Of a stretch of DNA of 36,837 nt, positions 15,522 to 23,329 are shown piece after piece (position 1 is the stretch's first letter; each line of letters begins with the position of its first letter). The notes under the pieces are model-generated. The model ran no database searches and was not told where the DNA came from. It was given only the letters and a program-made list of their open reading frames with translations. The stretch is from NCBI GenBank assembly GCA_945830575.1, contig CALZZE010000026.1, positions 1 through 36,837 of the forward strand, written 5' to 3'. Source of the stretch: an uncultured Subdoligranulum sp. (GTDB lineage Bacteria; Bacillota; Clostridia; Oscillospirales; Ruminococcaceae). The position numbers and the translations under genes are program-made.

Positions 15522-16898
15522 TTATTGGGGTGCTGCCTGATGGGCGGGGTGCAGCGGCTTGTCCTGCGGCATGGTGCGGAAAAACAGGAACGCAAAGGGC
15601 AGTGCGATGACAGCCGCCAGAATATCCGCGGCGGGCTGGGCCAGCTGGATGCCCAGCAGTCCCCACAGGGAGGAAAACAGGAACAGCAGCGGCAGGAAAC
15701 ACACTCCGCTGCGCAGCGTGGCCACAAAGGTGGCCCGGCCGGACAGACCGATGCTCTGGAACAGCATATTGCAGCACAGCGAGATGGGAATGCACAGCAG
15801 CGACACACACTGGGCGCGCAATGCCAATGACCCGATAGCCACTACCTCAGGGTCATCGCGCATGATGGTGATGATGGGTTCCGCCAGAAGGAACCCTGCC
15901 GTACCGAACAGCACCATCAACACCATACCAAATCCCATGGTGAACAAAAAGCCCTTGCGCACCCGGCTGTACAGCCCCGCGCCGTAGTTGAACCCGGACA
16001 CCGGCTGGAACCCCTGTCCCAGTCCCAGCGCCACGCAGAACAGGAAGTTGCACACCCGCGCCACGATGCTCATGGCGGCCACGGCGGCGTCGCCGTAGAC
16101 CTTGGCCTGCCAGTTCAGCGCCATGGTGGACACGCTGCCCAGTCCCTGCCGGGCCAGACTGGGCAAACCGGTGAGCAGAATGTTGCCCACGTCCCGCACG
16201 TCGCGGCTCAGATACCGCGGCGCAAAGCTGGTCTGGGTCCTGCCCCGCAGGTAGGGCACCAGCAGGATGCCCACACTCACGTACTGGGACACCATGGTGG
16301 CAATGCCTGCCCCGGCGATGCCCATGTCCAGGCCGAAAATCAGCAGCGCATCACCGAAAATGTTCAGGATATTGCCGGACACCAGCCCCACCATGGCGAA
16401 GGAGGCGTGCCCTTCGTACCGCAGAATGTTGTTGATGACGCAGCTCACTGCCATGGCGGGCGCGGCGATCAGAATGCAGGCGGCATAGGTGCGGGCATAG
16501 GGGAGAATGGTGGGGGTGGAACCCAGCAGGTTGCACAGCGGCGTGAGGAAACACAGGCCTGTCACACCGATGATGCTGCCGCAGCCGATGGCCAGATAAA
16601 AGCTGGTAGCGGAAAACTTGCAGGCGGCCTCCCGGTTCTGTGCGCCCAGCTGGCGGCTGATGTTGCTGCCGGCGCCGTGGCCGAACATGAATCCCACCGC
16701 CTGAATAATGGTCATCAGCCCAAACACCACGCCGGTGGCGCCCGAGGCGCTGGTGCCGATGCGCCCCACGAACCATGTGTCGGCAATGTTGTAAATGTTG
16801 GTGACCAGCATGCTGATGGTGGTGGGCAGGCCCAGCTCCAGAATCAGCGAGGGCACCGGCTGCCGGGTCATCTTGTCAAATTGGCTGTTGTATTGCAA
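15522..16898 (-). CDS. MATE-family efflux transporter, TTG start
   Basis: Multidrug/toxin extrusion exporter of 458 residues with about 12 transmembrane helices in two homologous halves. The N-terminal half has the LGLPTTISMLVTNIYNIADTW block and FGHGAGSNISRQLGAQN typical of the bacterial MepA/NorM-like DinF group; the C-terminal half repeats the pattern at GLGQGFQPVSGFNYGAG. The start is TTG at 16898 with GAGGTG 6 bases upstream; no in-frame ATG with a site exists. Its leader contains an intrinsic-terminator-like hairpin (16926-16956) after a promoter at 16994-17022, so expression may be attenuated. There is no terminator after it, so transcripts may run into the tRNA-Val region. The substrate is unknown. 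Confidence 0.92.
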   Translation of the reverse strand: MQYNSQFDKMTRQPVPSLILELGLPTTISMLVTNIYNIADTWFVGRIGTSASGATGVVFGLMTIIQAVGFMFGHGAGSNISRQLGAQNREAACKFSATSFYLAIGCGSIIGVTGLCFLTPLCNLLGSTPTILPYARTYAACILIAAPAMAVSCVINNILRYEGHASFAMVGLVSGNILNIFGDALLIFGLDMGIAGAGIATMVSQYVSVGILLVPYLRGRTQTSFAPRYLSRDVRDVGNILLTGLPSLARQGLGSVSTMALNWQAKVYGDAAVAAMSIVARVCNFLFCVALGLGQGFQPVSGFNYGAGLYSRVRKGFLFTMGFGMVLMVLFGTAGFLLAEPIITIMRDDPEVVAIGSLALRAQCVSLLCIPISLCCNMLFQSIGLSGRATFVATLRSGVCFLPLLFLFSSLWGLLGIQLAQPAADILAAVIALPFAFLFFRTMPQDKPLHPAHQAAPQ

Positions 16899-16922
16899 AA
16901 AATCACCTCATTTGGCGGCGTG

Positions 16923-16956
16923 AAAAAATGTGCAAGCCAAACAGGTTTGCACATTT
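16923..16956 (-). terminator. Attenuator-like hairpin in MATE leader / YggS operon terminator
   Basis: Read leftward, AAATGTGCAA pairs perfectly with TTGCACATTT (10-base stem, loop of about 11) and is followed by a run of U. It ends leftward transcripts coming from the YggS operon and would also interrupt transcripts from the MATE promoter just upstream. Confidence 0.7.
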
Positions 16957-16993
16957 CCGGAAAACGTCCGCATATTCATTTATTATTAGACAT

Positions 16994-17022
16994 ATCATAG
17001 CAGGTTTTTGCCGGTTTCGCAA
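16994..17022 (-). promoter_or_regulatory. MATE promoter
   Basis: Minus strand TTGCGA (17022-17017), 17-base spacer, TATGAT (16999-16994), placed just after the YggS stop codon. Confidence 0.55.
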
Positions 17023-17031
17023 GGGGACGGC

Positions 17032-17754
17032 TTACTTTTTGCTGTAATCCCGCGCTCCGTAAATGGCGGTGCCGATGCGCACGATGGTGGCCCCTTCCGC
17101 AATGGCGGCGGCGTAATCGCCGCTCATGCCCATGGAAAGGATGTCCATCTGGGCGTTGGGCAGTCCAAGGGCGGCAGCCTTCTCCAGAAGCTCCCGCATC
17201 CGGGCGAAAAAGCGGCGGGTCTGGCTCTCGTCGGCGTCGGCGGGAGGAATCGCCATCAGCCCCCGCAGCCGCAGATGCTCTCTGGTGGAGGCTTCGTCCA
17301 GCAGCGGCCACAGGCTGTCCTGCGTCACGCCGCTCTTGCTGGACTCCTCGCCAATGTTGATCTCCAGCAGAATGTCCTGCACCAGCCCCAGACGGCCCGC
17401 GGCGGCATCAATTTTTTCCAGCAGCCGCTGGCTGTCCACGCTCTGGATGAGCGCGGCGCGGCCCACCACCTTGTTCACCTTGTTGGTCTGCAAATGGCCG
17501 ATGAAATGCCCCGGCTTGCCCTCGTAGGCGCCGGCATCGGCCTTTTCCACCAGCTCCTGCACATGGTTCTCACCAAACAGGTCAATGGCCAGACCGGCGC
17601 TGAACCGAACCTCCTCCACCGTGCGGGTCTTGCAGGCGGCGCACAGCTGCACCGACGCCGGGTCTCTGCCCGCGGCACGGGCTGCCTGCGCCATGGTGTC
17701 CCGGATGCGGGCCACCGCCTCGGTCATTGCCTGCTGTTGCTGTTGTGAAATCAT
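17032..17754 (-). CDS. YggS-family PLP homeostasis protein
   Basis: Cytosolic pyridoxal-phosphate-binding protein of the YggS/YlmE/PROSC family, 240 residues, a single alanine-racemase-type TIM barrel. The family blocks are visible: AACKTRTVEEV with the PLP Lys near residue 43, FGENHVQELVEKA, HFIGHLQTNKVNKV, and SMGMSGDYAAAIAEG with GTAIYGAR at the end. It keeps free PLP in balance and has no proven catalytic reaction. The ATG at 17754 is chosen over a frame 22 codons longer because GGGAGGGAG precedes it and it overlaps the UPF0340 stop as ATGA, implying translational coupling. Last gene of the two-gene operon. Confidence 0.94.
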   Translation of the reverse strand: MISQQQQQAMTEAVARIRDTMAQAARAAGRDPASVQLCAACKTRTVEEVRFSAGLAIDLFGENHVQELVEKADAGAYEGKPGHFIGHLQTNKVNKVVGRAALIQSVDSQRLLEKIDAAAGRLGLVQDILLEINIGEESSKSGVTQDSLWPLLDEASTREHLRLRGLMAIPPADADESQTRRFFARMRELLEKAAALGLPNAQMDILSMGMSGDYAAAIAEGATIVRIGTAIYGARDYSKK

Positions 17755-18308
17755 CGCGTTTCTCCCTCCCCGTAGACGGCCCGTGCGCCGCCGATGAATT
17801 TGGGCCGGGTGCGTGCGCACAGCAGCACCGCCTGCCCGATATGGTCAAGGCTCAGCCGCACCGGCACCGCCACCCGGCGCAGATGCATCCCGATGAGGGT
17901 GCCGCCGATGTCCATGCCGGCCTCGGCCCGTACCTCCTCCACCAGCACCGGGTCTGTGAAGGCCTGCCAGCAGCAGGTGGCCCAGCTGCCGCCCGCGTGG
18001 GGCTGGGGGACGGCGGCCACGATCTCATACCCCCGCTCCCGGGCCACGGCGCGTTCCACCACGATGGCCCGGTTCAGATGCTCACAGCACTGGGCGGCCA
18101 GCGACACGCCCTGCGCCTGCAATACCGGCCGGATGCCCTCCAGCACCGCCTGTGCGGCCTCCAAGCTGGACTGTTTGCCGATGCGCCCGCCGGTGATCTC
18201 GCTGCTGGAACAGCCCACCACGAACAGGTCTCCGGTTTCCAGATGCGCCGCCTCCAGCAGTTCCATAGCGGCCTGCTGCGCCTGCGCAGTGATTTGTGCA
18301 GTTTCCAT
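17751..18308 (-). CDS. UPF0340 (YwlG/TIGR01440) family protein
   Basis: A 185-residue protein of the UPF0340 family, function unproven. Its blocks include VVGCSSSEITGGRIGKQSS near the N-terminus, CCEHLNRAIVVER in the middle, and AGMDIGGTLIGMHLRRVAVPV near the end. The ATG at 18308 has GAGGTG 6 bases upstream; the GTG nine bases earlier overlaps that site. The stop overlaps the YggS start by the ATGA pattern. A terminator-like hairpin and a strong promoter lie upstream (18363-18507), so the operon may be controlled by attenuation; a TATAAT at 18329-18334 may give a second start. Confidence 0.9.
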   Translation of the reverse strand: METAQITAQAQQAAMELLEAAHLETGDLFVVGCSSSEITGGRIGKQSSLEAAQAVLEGIRPVLQAQGVSLAAQCCEHLNRAIVVERAVARERGYEIVAAVPQPHAGGSWATCCWQAFTDPVLVEEVRAEAGMDIGGTLIGMHLRRVAVPVRLSLDHIGQAVLLCARTRPKFIGGARAVYGEGETR

Positions 18309-18362
18309 AAATGTCACCTCGTACTCTTATTATACACGGCTTGTCAAATCGTTTGGATACAA

Positions 18363-18394
18363 CACAAAACCCCGCCGGAAGGCGGGGCTTTGTG
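18363..18394 (-). terminator. Strong terminator upstream of UPF0340
   Basis: CACAAAACCCCGCC, GGAA, GGCGGGGCTTTGTG. No protein gene on either strand feeds into it, so it must end or attenuate a non-coding transcript. Confidence 0.7.
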
Positions 18395-18473
18395 CATAGA
18401 GGGGTGGGAAAGTATATAAAGGTCAGAGAATGTCGTTGTCAGGCGGGAGCCTTATTTTCGCGGCTCACCTTAT
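18363..18473 (-). ncRNA. Candidate small RNA or attenuated leader
   Basis: A minus-strand promoter at 18480-18507 would start a transcript near 18473. It passes a GAGCC/GGCTC hairpin (18447-18466) and ends at a strong terminator stem (18363-18376 with 18381-18394, 13 of 14 pairs, GGAA loop) followed by U residues. About 110 bases, no convincing coding frame. Either a free small RNA or a premature-stop leader of the UPF0340 operon. No known RNA family recognised. Confidence 0.4.
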
Positions 18474-18479
18474 GTACTT

Positions 18480-18545
18480 ATTATATCCTTTTTTCTTAAA
18501 ATGTCAAATGAAAGACTTGTAATTTTGTTTTTATTTTATTATAAT
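18480..18545. promoter_or_regulatory. Back-to-back promoters
   Basis: Leftward: TTGACA (18507-18502), 16-base spacer, TATAAT (18485-18480). Rightward: TTGTAA (18517-18522), 17-base spacer, TATAAT (18540-18545), for the Lrp-type gene, whose leader of about 140 bases is AT-rich. Confidence 0.6.
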
Positions 18546-18691
18546 TAGGCCAGTGATACTTTATTTAATTCAGCGCGGCACGGAAAAATCAGACTTTTCC
18601 ATCATTTGGAAAAGCTTACAACAATTATTTTCTTCATTTTATTTTTTTGTGCGCCTTGTACAAAGAAAATTACAGGAGAGAAGGAACCCCC

Positions 18692-19123
18692 ATGGATGAA
18701 TTAGACCGCAGTATTCTGCGTCTGCTGGCCCAGAACGCCCGCATGCCGGTAAAGGAGATCGCCCAGCGCGTCAGCCTTACCAGCCCCGCCGTATCCAGCC
18801 GTATCCACCGTCTGGAGCAGGAGGGCGTCATCGGCGGCTACACGGTGGTGCTGCGCCACCCGGACGAGCCTGCGCAGGTGCAGGCGCTCATCTCGGTGCA
18901 GGTAGGCTCCGCCGCCAGAGAGGATTTTCTGGTGCTGGCCCGCAAGGAGCCGCAGGTGCTGCAATGTTACCGTGTCACCGGCAGCTACAATTTTATTTTG
19001 AAGGTGCGCTGCCCCGGCATTGACGAGCTGGAGCATCTTCTGACCCGGATGCAGAAGATGGGAACCACCAACACCCAGATCATTCTGGCCACCCACATCG
19101 ACCGACAGCCCACCATTGAGTAA
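18692..19123 (+). CDS. Lrp/AsnC-family transcriptional regulator
   Basis: A 143-residue feast/famine regulator. It has an N-terminal HTH (residues 1-60: MDELDRSILRLLAQNARMPVKE, VSLTSPAVSSRIHRLEQEGVI) and a C-terminal RAM/ligand-binding domain (YRVTGSYNFILKVRCPGIDELEHLL with the family's conserved Gly-Tyr motif). It senses an amino acid or related small molecule. The ATG at 18692 is preceded by AGGAGAGAAGGA; the frame extends 15 codons upstream without a site. Ten bases before the zinc-ribbon gene, so the two and the glycosyltransferase are probably one transcript. Confidence 0.93.
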   Translation: MDELDRSILRLLAQNARMPVKEIAQRVSLTSPAVSSRIHRLEQEGVIGGYTVVLRHPDEPAQVQALISVQVGSAAREDFLVLARKEPQVLQCYRVTGSYNFILKVRCPGIDELEHLLTRMQKMGTTNTQIILATHIDRQPTIE

Positions 19124-19133
19124 GGAGCCTTCC

Positions 19134-19550
19134 ATGCGATTTTGTAAAAACTGTGGCCGCTTTGCCGCAGACCCCGCCCAGACCCACTGCCTGAAATGCG
19201 GCAAGCCGCTGCCGCCCCTGCCGCCGGAGCCTGTCCCGCAGCCGGAGGAAAAAACCGGGACCGCCGGGCCGCTCTATCACCGGCAGACCCCCGAGGCGGG
19301 AATGACCACCGTGGAATACTTTTTCACGCTGCTGGTGTTTTCCATTCCGCTGGTGGGGCTGCTGCTGCAGCTGATCTGGAGCTTTTCCGGCACCGAGGAT
19401 CCGGCGCGGCGCAATCTGTCCCGGGCTTATCTGCTGCGCAAGCTGATCGGGGCCGTGCTGCTCACTGCTGCCGCGGCGTTTCTGGCGGTGATGGTCTGGT
19501 CGGTGCTGAGCAGCGGTATCGTCACCGCGCCCACGCCCTATTACTGGTAA
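19134..19550 (+). CDS. Zinc-ribbon membrane protein
   Basis: A 138-residue hypothetical protein. The N-terminus is a zinc ribbon with Cys4-x2-Cys7 and Cys19-x2-Cys22 (FCKNCGRF, HCLKCGKPL), then a Pro/Glu-rich linker, then two transmembrane helices (about 64-85 and 108-132) joined by SGTEDPARRNLSRAYLLRKLIG. This zinc ribbon plus DUF4870-like two-helix layout is common in Firmicutes and of unknown function. The ATG at 19134 has AAGGAG upstream. Co-directional with Lrp (10-base gap) and the glycosyltransferase (10-base gap). Confidence 0.8.
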   Translation: MRFCKNCGRFAADPAQTHCLKCGKPLPPLPPEPVPQPEEKTGTAGPLYHRQTPEAGMTTVEYFFTLLVFSIPLVGLLLQLIWSFSGTEDPARRNLSRAYLLRKLIGAVLLTAAAAFLAVMVWSVLSSGIVTAPTPYYW

Positions 19551-19560
19551 GGAGAACACC

Positions 19561-20550
19561 ATGAAAGCAACCGTCATCATTCCCAACCTGAACGGTGCAG
19601 GCTGGCTGAAGGATTCCATTGAGAGCATCTGGGCGCAGACCGAACAGGATTTTGAACTCATCGTGGTGGACAACGGCTCCACCGATGAGAGCCGGGACAT
19701 TGCCCGCAGCTATCAGGGCCGCGAGCGGTACACCCTGATTGAAAACGCCGAGAACACCGGCTTTTCCCATGCGGTGAATCAGGGCATCGCCATCGCCAGG
19801 GGTGAGTATGTGGCGCTGTTCAACAACGACGCCTTTGCGGAGCCGGACTGGCTGGCCGAGCTGCTGAAAACCGCCGAGGCGGACCCCCGCATCTTTGCGG
19901 TGAGCAGCCTGATGCTGCGCTACTATGAGCCGGAGCTGGCCGACGATGCCGGCGACTATGTGACCATTCTGGGGTTTGCCTGCAAGCGGGGGGATGGTCT
20001 CAAGGCCAGCCGCTACCAGAAGCCCTGCCGGGTGTTTTCCGCCTGCGGCGGCGCGGCGCTGTACCGCAAGGCCATTCTGGATGAGATCGGCGTCTTTGAC
20101 GAGCTGTTCTTCGCCTATTACGAGGATGTGGACCTGAGCTGGCGGGCCAACAATTTTGGCTACAAAAATGTCTATTGCCCCACCGCCCGCTGCCGCCACA
20201 TCTGCGGCGCCACCACCGGCGCGGTTCGGTACAATCCCTTCAAAAGCATCCAGAGCGGCCGCAACAGCATCCTGCTGCCCTACAAAAACCAGCCGCTGGG
20301 CATGCTGGCGGTGAATTTTCTTCCCATGACGCTGGGGTATCTTTTGAAGGTGCTCATGTTCCGGTTGCGGGGCTTTGGCGGGGACTACGCCAAAGGCTTT
20401 GCCGAGGCCCGCGTTGCGCTGCCGAAGATCCAGAAACCCCGATTTTACTGGCGCAACCTGCCCAACTATCTGTGGGTGGAGGCCAGCCTGCTGGTGGGAC
20501 TGGTACAGTATCTCATCTACCGGGTACAGCGGGCGCTGAAAATCACCTGA
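19561..20550 (+). CDS. Family 2 glycosyltransferase (rhamnosyltransferase-like)
   Basis: GT-A fold glycosyltransferase of 329 residues. It begins TVIIPNLNGAGWLKDSIESI, has VVDNGSTDES for nucleotide binding, FNNDAF at about residue 88 as the DxD-like metal motif, and YYEDVDLSWR near residue 187 as the acceptor/catalytic block. It resembles the WcaE/RfbF-like rhamnosyltransferases used in cell-surface polysaccharide synthesis, which fits dTDP-rhamnose genes 5 kb downstream. There is a hydrophobic stretch near the C-terminus (about 240-262 and 300-318), so membrane association is likely. Overlap-free spacing with the zinc-ribbon gene; followed by a strong bidirectional terminator. Confidence 0.88.
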   Translation: MKATVIIPNLNGAGWLKDSIESIWAQTEQDFELIVVDNGSTDESRDIARSYQGRERYTLIENAENTGFSHAVNQGIAIARGEYVALFNNDAFAEPDWLAELLKTAEADPRIFAVSSLMLRYYEPELADDAGDYVTILGFACKRGDGLKASRYQKPCRVFSACGGAALYRKAILDEIGVFDELFFAYYEDVDLSWRANNFGYKNVYCPTARCRHICGATTGAVRYNPFKSIQSGRNSILLPYKNQPLGMLAVNFLPMTLGYLLKVLMFRLRGFGGDYAKGFAEARVALPKIQKPRFYWRNLPNYLWVEASLLVGLVQYLIYRVQRALKIT

Positions 20551-20559
20551 ATATGTAAG

Positions 20560-20585
20560 GAACCCCCGCCGTTCGGCGGGGGTTC
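20560..20585. terminator. Convergent terminator
   Basis: GAACCCCCGCCG, TT, CGGCGGGGGTTC: a perfect 12-base stem between the converging glycosyltransferase and HD-domain genes. Confidence 0.75.
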
Positions 20586-20592
20586 GATGCAT

Positions 20593-21195
20593 TTACTTGT
20601 TTTTCGGGTGGCCGTTTTCCACGTTGCTGGTGCCTTTTTCCAGCAGATAGGTGGCAGTCAGGTCGGCAATGTGCAGCTTGACCGCCAGCGGATAGGAATT
20701 GTAGGCATCGCTCACCGCGAAGGAGCCGCCCCGCACCGCGTCGTCAAAGCCGCCCATATGCCAGCGGATGGCGATGGCCTCGGCGGTTTTCAGCCGCATG
20801 AAATGCTCGATCAGATAGACGCTTTTCTCCCCGTGACCATAGGGCAGCTGGTCTGCTACCGTGTAGTAGGGAACCTTTTCCCACTGGCCGGTGGCGTCGT
20901 TTTTTACGTTGCGGGTGCTGGCCTTGTAGAAATTCGCTTTGCACAGGTCGTGGAGCAGTGCGCAGATGGCGTAGCTTTCCTGATTTTCACCCTCGGTGAA
21001 AAAGTGCTCCATCATGGCGTTGTACACGTTGATGCTGTGCATCACCAGCCCGCACTCACAGGCGCCGTGAAACCGGGTGGAGGCAGGGGCGGTGAAAAAG
21101 TCGGTGGTCTCCAGCCAGGCCAGCAGCCGGTCCGCGCCGGGGCGGGTGATGTGCTTCTGGTAAATTTCCACAAACTGGTCGTGGTAGTTGTCCAT
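20593..21195 (-). CDS. HD-domain phosphohydrolase-like protein
   Basis: A 200-residue cytosolic protein of the HD superfamily. The fold's signature is visible as HGACECGLVMHS and then YAICALLHDLCKANFY (the HD pair), followed by HIADLTATYLLEKG near the C-terminus carrying the last Asp. Such proteins hydrolyse phosphate esters of nucleotides or signalling molecules; the substrate is unknown. The ATG at 21195 follows the PC4-like stop by one base (TAATATG) with GGAG 8 bases upstream, so translation is coupled. Last gene of a leftward run that begins at the sortase. Confidence 0.85.
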   Translation of the reverse strand: MDNYHDQFVEIYQKHITRPGADRLLAWLETTDFFTAPASTRFHGACECGLVMHSINVYNAMMEHFFTEGENQESYAICALLHDLCKANFYKASTRNVKNDATGQWEKVPYYTVADQLPYGHGEKSVYLIEHFMRLKTAEAIAIRWHMGGFDDAVRGGSFAVSDAYNSYPLAVKLHIADLTATYLLEKGTSNVENGHPKNK

Positions 21196-21196
21196 A

Positions 21197-21418
21197 TTAC
21201 AACTCCAGCTCGTTGAGGATATCCTTGAGGGCCACAAGCTCCTCTTTCGTCAGCGTGATGCCCTTGGCCATGCGGCTGCCGTCGGGGGACCAGTCCCGGA
21301 TATCGTATTTGGGCGGGTTGCCGTTCCAGCTGACCATGTTCAGCTGGCGCTCCCAGCCCCGGGCGTTGGTGGAAAGAACGGCGATGCGTTCGGTGATCTC
21401 ATAGGTGATTTCTGCCAT
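21197..21418 (-). CDS. PC4/YdbC-like single-stranded DNA-binding protein
   Basis: A 73-residue protein of the transcriptional coactivator PC4/p15 family (PF02229; YdbC in Firmicutes). Blocks KYDIRDWSPDGSRMAKGITLTKEELVALKDIL carry the aromatic and basic residues of the ssDNA/RNA-binding face and the final helix. The ATG at 21418 is chosen because the added 19 residues of the longer frame are out of family. A small GGGCGC/GCGCCC hairpin lies in the 80-base gap upstream. Confidence 0.88.
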   Translation of the reverse strand: MAEITYEITERIAVLSTNARGWERQLNMVSWNGNPPKYDIRDWSPDGSRMAKGITLTKEELVALKDILNELEL

Positions 21419-21498
21419 ACTAAGTTTGGACTCCCTTCCTTGGGGCGCGGGAAATCTGCGCCCATCTCGTTGCAATGATTATCATAGCGGATTTGCCC

Positions 21499-23325
21499 TT
21501 AAAATGCAAGAGCGATTTTTTGCAGCTTCCAGCCGTCCCCGATCCGGGTGAGCCTGTACAAGGCAGCAGGATCCTGCCGGGCCGCTGCGAGACCGTCATC
21601 CGCCAGTGAGCCGTACTGACTCACAAACTGGTCATCCGCGCCGAACAGCAGCAGATATCCGGGATGCTGGCTGTCCAGCACAGAGAAGACGTCGGTGCTC
21701 TGCTGCAGATAAGCCTGATAGCCCACCAGAGAACGGGCGGGGGCCAGCTCATACTGGTAATACCACATGTTCTGGAGGGCGGTGTCCGGCTCCGCGCTTA
21801 AAATCCAGACGGTATCCTCCCCGGCGACCTGCTGCACCTGCGCGGCAAGGGCGATCTGCCGGTCGCGCCAGTCCTCATAGGGCAGGCTGACCACATCCGG
21901 CAATCGGGTCATGCCCCAGACGCTCACCACAGCCAGCACCGCCGCCCATGCCTGCCGCCAGCGCGGGGGCGGCAGCAGCAGCCCGCAGCCCGCCAGCAGC
22001 AGGAGCCAGCCGATGAAAAAGCAGCAGCTGTACCGCTCATAGCTGGCGGCCTGCAGCGCCTCATAGGGGGACATGCAGCTGATATACACGTAGAACAGCA
22101 CAAACAGATAGCAGGGCAGATAGAAAATCATGCACACCGGGGCAAGCCCCTGCGATCCTTTGCCGCGCCGCCACAGCAGCACAGCCGCCGCTGCCGACAG
22201 GACGGCGCAGACGCAGGCCAGTTTGAAGGTGCTCCACCCGAACAGCAGGGGATAGCTGCGGACTCGGGCGTAAAACACATTCCATACGTTGAGAAAATAC
22301 GGGTCCTCTCCGCTGCGGGCCTCCTGCCAGCAGCGGAGAAAATAGGCGGGGCCAAGCTCGGAGAACTGGTCGCTGGCGCAGCCCCGGAAAGACACAAAGC
22401 CCTTCCAGACAAGCCCCATCAGGACGGGCGGCACCGCGCCGCAGGCCAGCGGCAGCAGCCCCCGCAGGCGGGCCGCCCAAAGCGTCTGGAGCGTCCACAC
22501 GCCCAGCACGCACAGCGCAAACACAAAGCCCAGTTCTTTTGTGGTCATCAGGGCAGCGCACAGCAGTCCCACCGCAAGCCCCCGGCGCAGCTCCGCCAGC
22601 GGCGGCAGCAGCACCAACAGCAGCGCCGCGCCGAACAGCGCGCCCAGCGGCGCATCCATGTACGCGGTGGCGTAGGGAGTGTCCCATGAAAATATCCAGA
22701 ACAGCAGCGGTGTGCCCAGCACCCCGCACAGGCGGCGCAGCCACAGGCCGCAGCCCGGCCCCGGCGGTTCCAGCCCCAGCAAAGCCGCCGCACTGGACAG
22801 CAGCGGCAGCGCCGCCGTGAACAGCACGTCCCGCTCCTTGTAGGCGCTCCGGGCCAGCCCGGTGAGGGCGTACAGCGCCGGAATTCCCTGCGGATAACTG
22901 TTGTGGGCGCTGGTCAGGTCAGTCCACTGGATGAGGCTGTGATGGTGGTATACGCTTTTGAAAAACATCCCCCAGTGGCTGAACTCATCCCAGGTCTGAA
23001 AGCGCGGCTCCCGCATCAGCCATGCCAGCTGGAGAACCAGCGCACCCGCCAGAAACCCCAGCACGGCGGGGCTGCCCAGCACCTGCTGCCAGCTTTTGCG
23101 GGGACGGCGCACCAGCAGCACCGCCGCGCCCAGATACAACAGCTGCGCACCGGGCCACAGCAGCCGAACCACGCCGGCCAGCTGCAAAAACACCATGCCA
23201 AAGCTGACGCCCAGCACAGGGGCAAAGCTCACCGGGGTGCGCAGCTTGTCGCTGAACCAGACGCCCCAGATCAGCAGACAGACTACTGCCAGCCAGTCGG
23301 CACAAAGGGTCAAAAATGTGGACAT
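21499..23325 (-). CDS. Polytopic glycosyltransferase-like membrane protein (GT-C type)
   Basis: A 608-residue integral membrane protein with about 12-14 hydrophobic helices and a C-terminal soluble domain of about 130 residues. WDEFSHWGMFFKSVYHH near residue 115 holds the acidic residue after the first loop that marks GT-C transferases, and SAHNSYPQGIPALYALTG follows. It is probably a lipid-linked-sugar transferase of the cell envelope, but the family is not certain. The stop-to-start distance from the sortase gene is only 4 bases, so the two are co-translated. GC content is high, with many Leu/Ala codons in CTG/GCC form. Confidence 0.75.
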   Translation of the reverse strand: MSTFLTLCADWLAVVCLLIWGVWFSDKLRTPVSFAPVLGVSFGMVFLQLAGVVRLLWPGAQLLYLGAAVLLVRRPRKSWQQVLGSPAVLGFLAGALVLQLAWLMREPRFQTWDEFSHWGMFFKSVYHHHSLIQWTDLTSAHNSYPQGIPALYALTGLARSAYKERDVLFTAALPLLSSAAALLGLEPPGPGCGLWLRRLCGVLGTPLLFWIFSWDTPYATAYMDAPLGALFGAALLLVLLPPLAELRRGLAVGLLCAALMTTKELGFVFALCVLGVWTLQTLWAARLRGLLPLACGAVPPVLMGLVWKGFVSFRGCASDQFSELGPAYFLRCWQEARSGEDPYFLNVWNVFYARVRSYPLLFGWSTFKLACVCAVLSAAAAVLLWRRGKGSQGLAPVCMIFYLPCYLFVLFYVYISCMSPYEALQAASYERYSCCFFIGWLLLLAGCGLLLPPPRWRQAWAAVLAVVSVWGMTRLPDVVSLPYEDWRDRQIALAAQVQQVAGEDTVWILSAEPDTALQNMWYYQYELAPARSLVGYQAYLQQSTDVFSVLDSQHPGYLLLFGADDQFVSQYGSLADDGLAAARQDPAALYRLTRIGDGWKLQKIALAF

Positions 23326-23329
23326 GGTT

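Noticed and set aside
18329-18347. TTGACA and TATAAT separated by only 7 bases before UPF0340
   Set aside because: The spacing is too short for a standard promoter; only the -10 element is kept as a possible alternative start.
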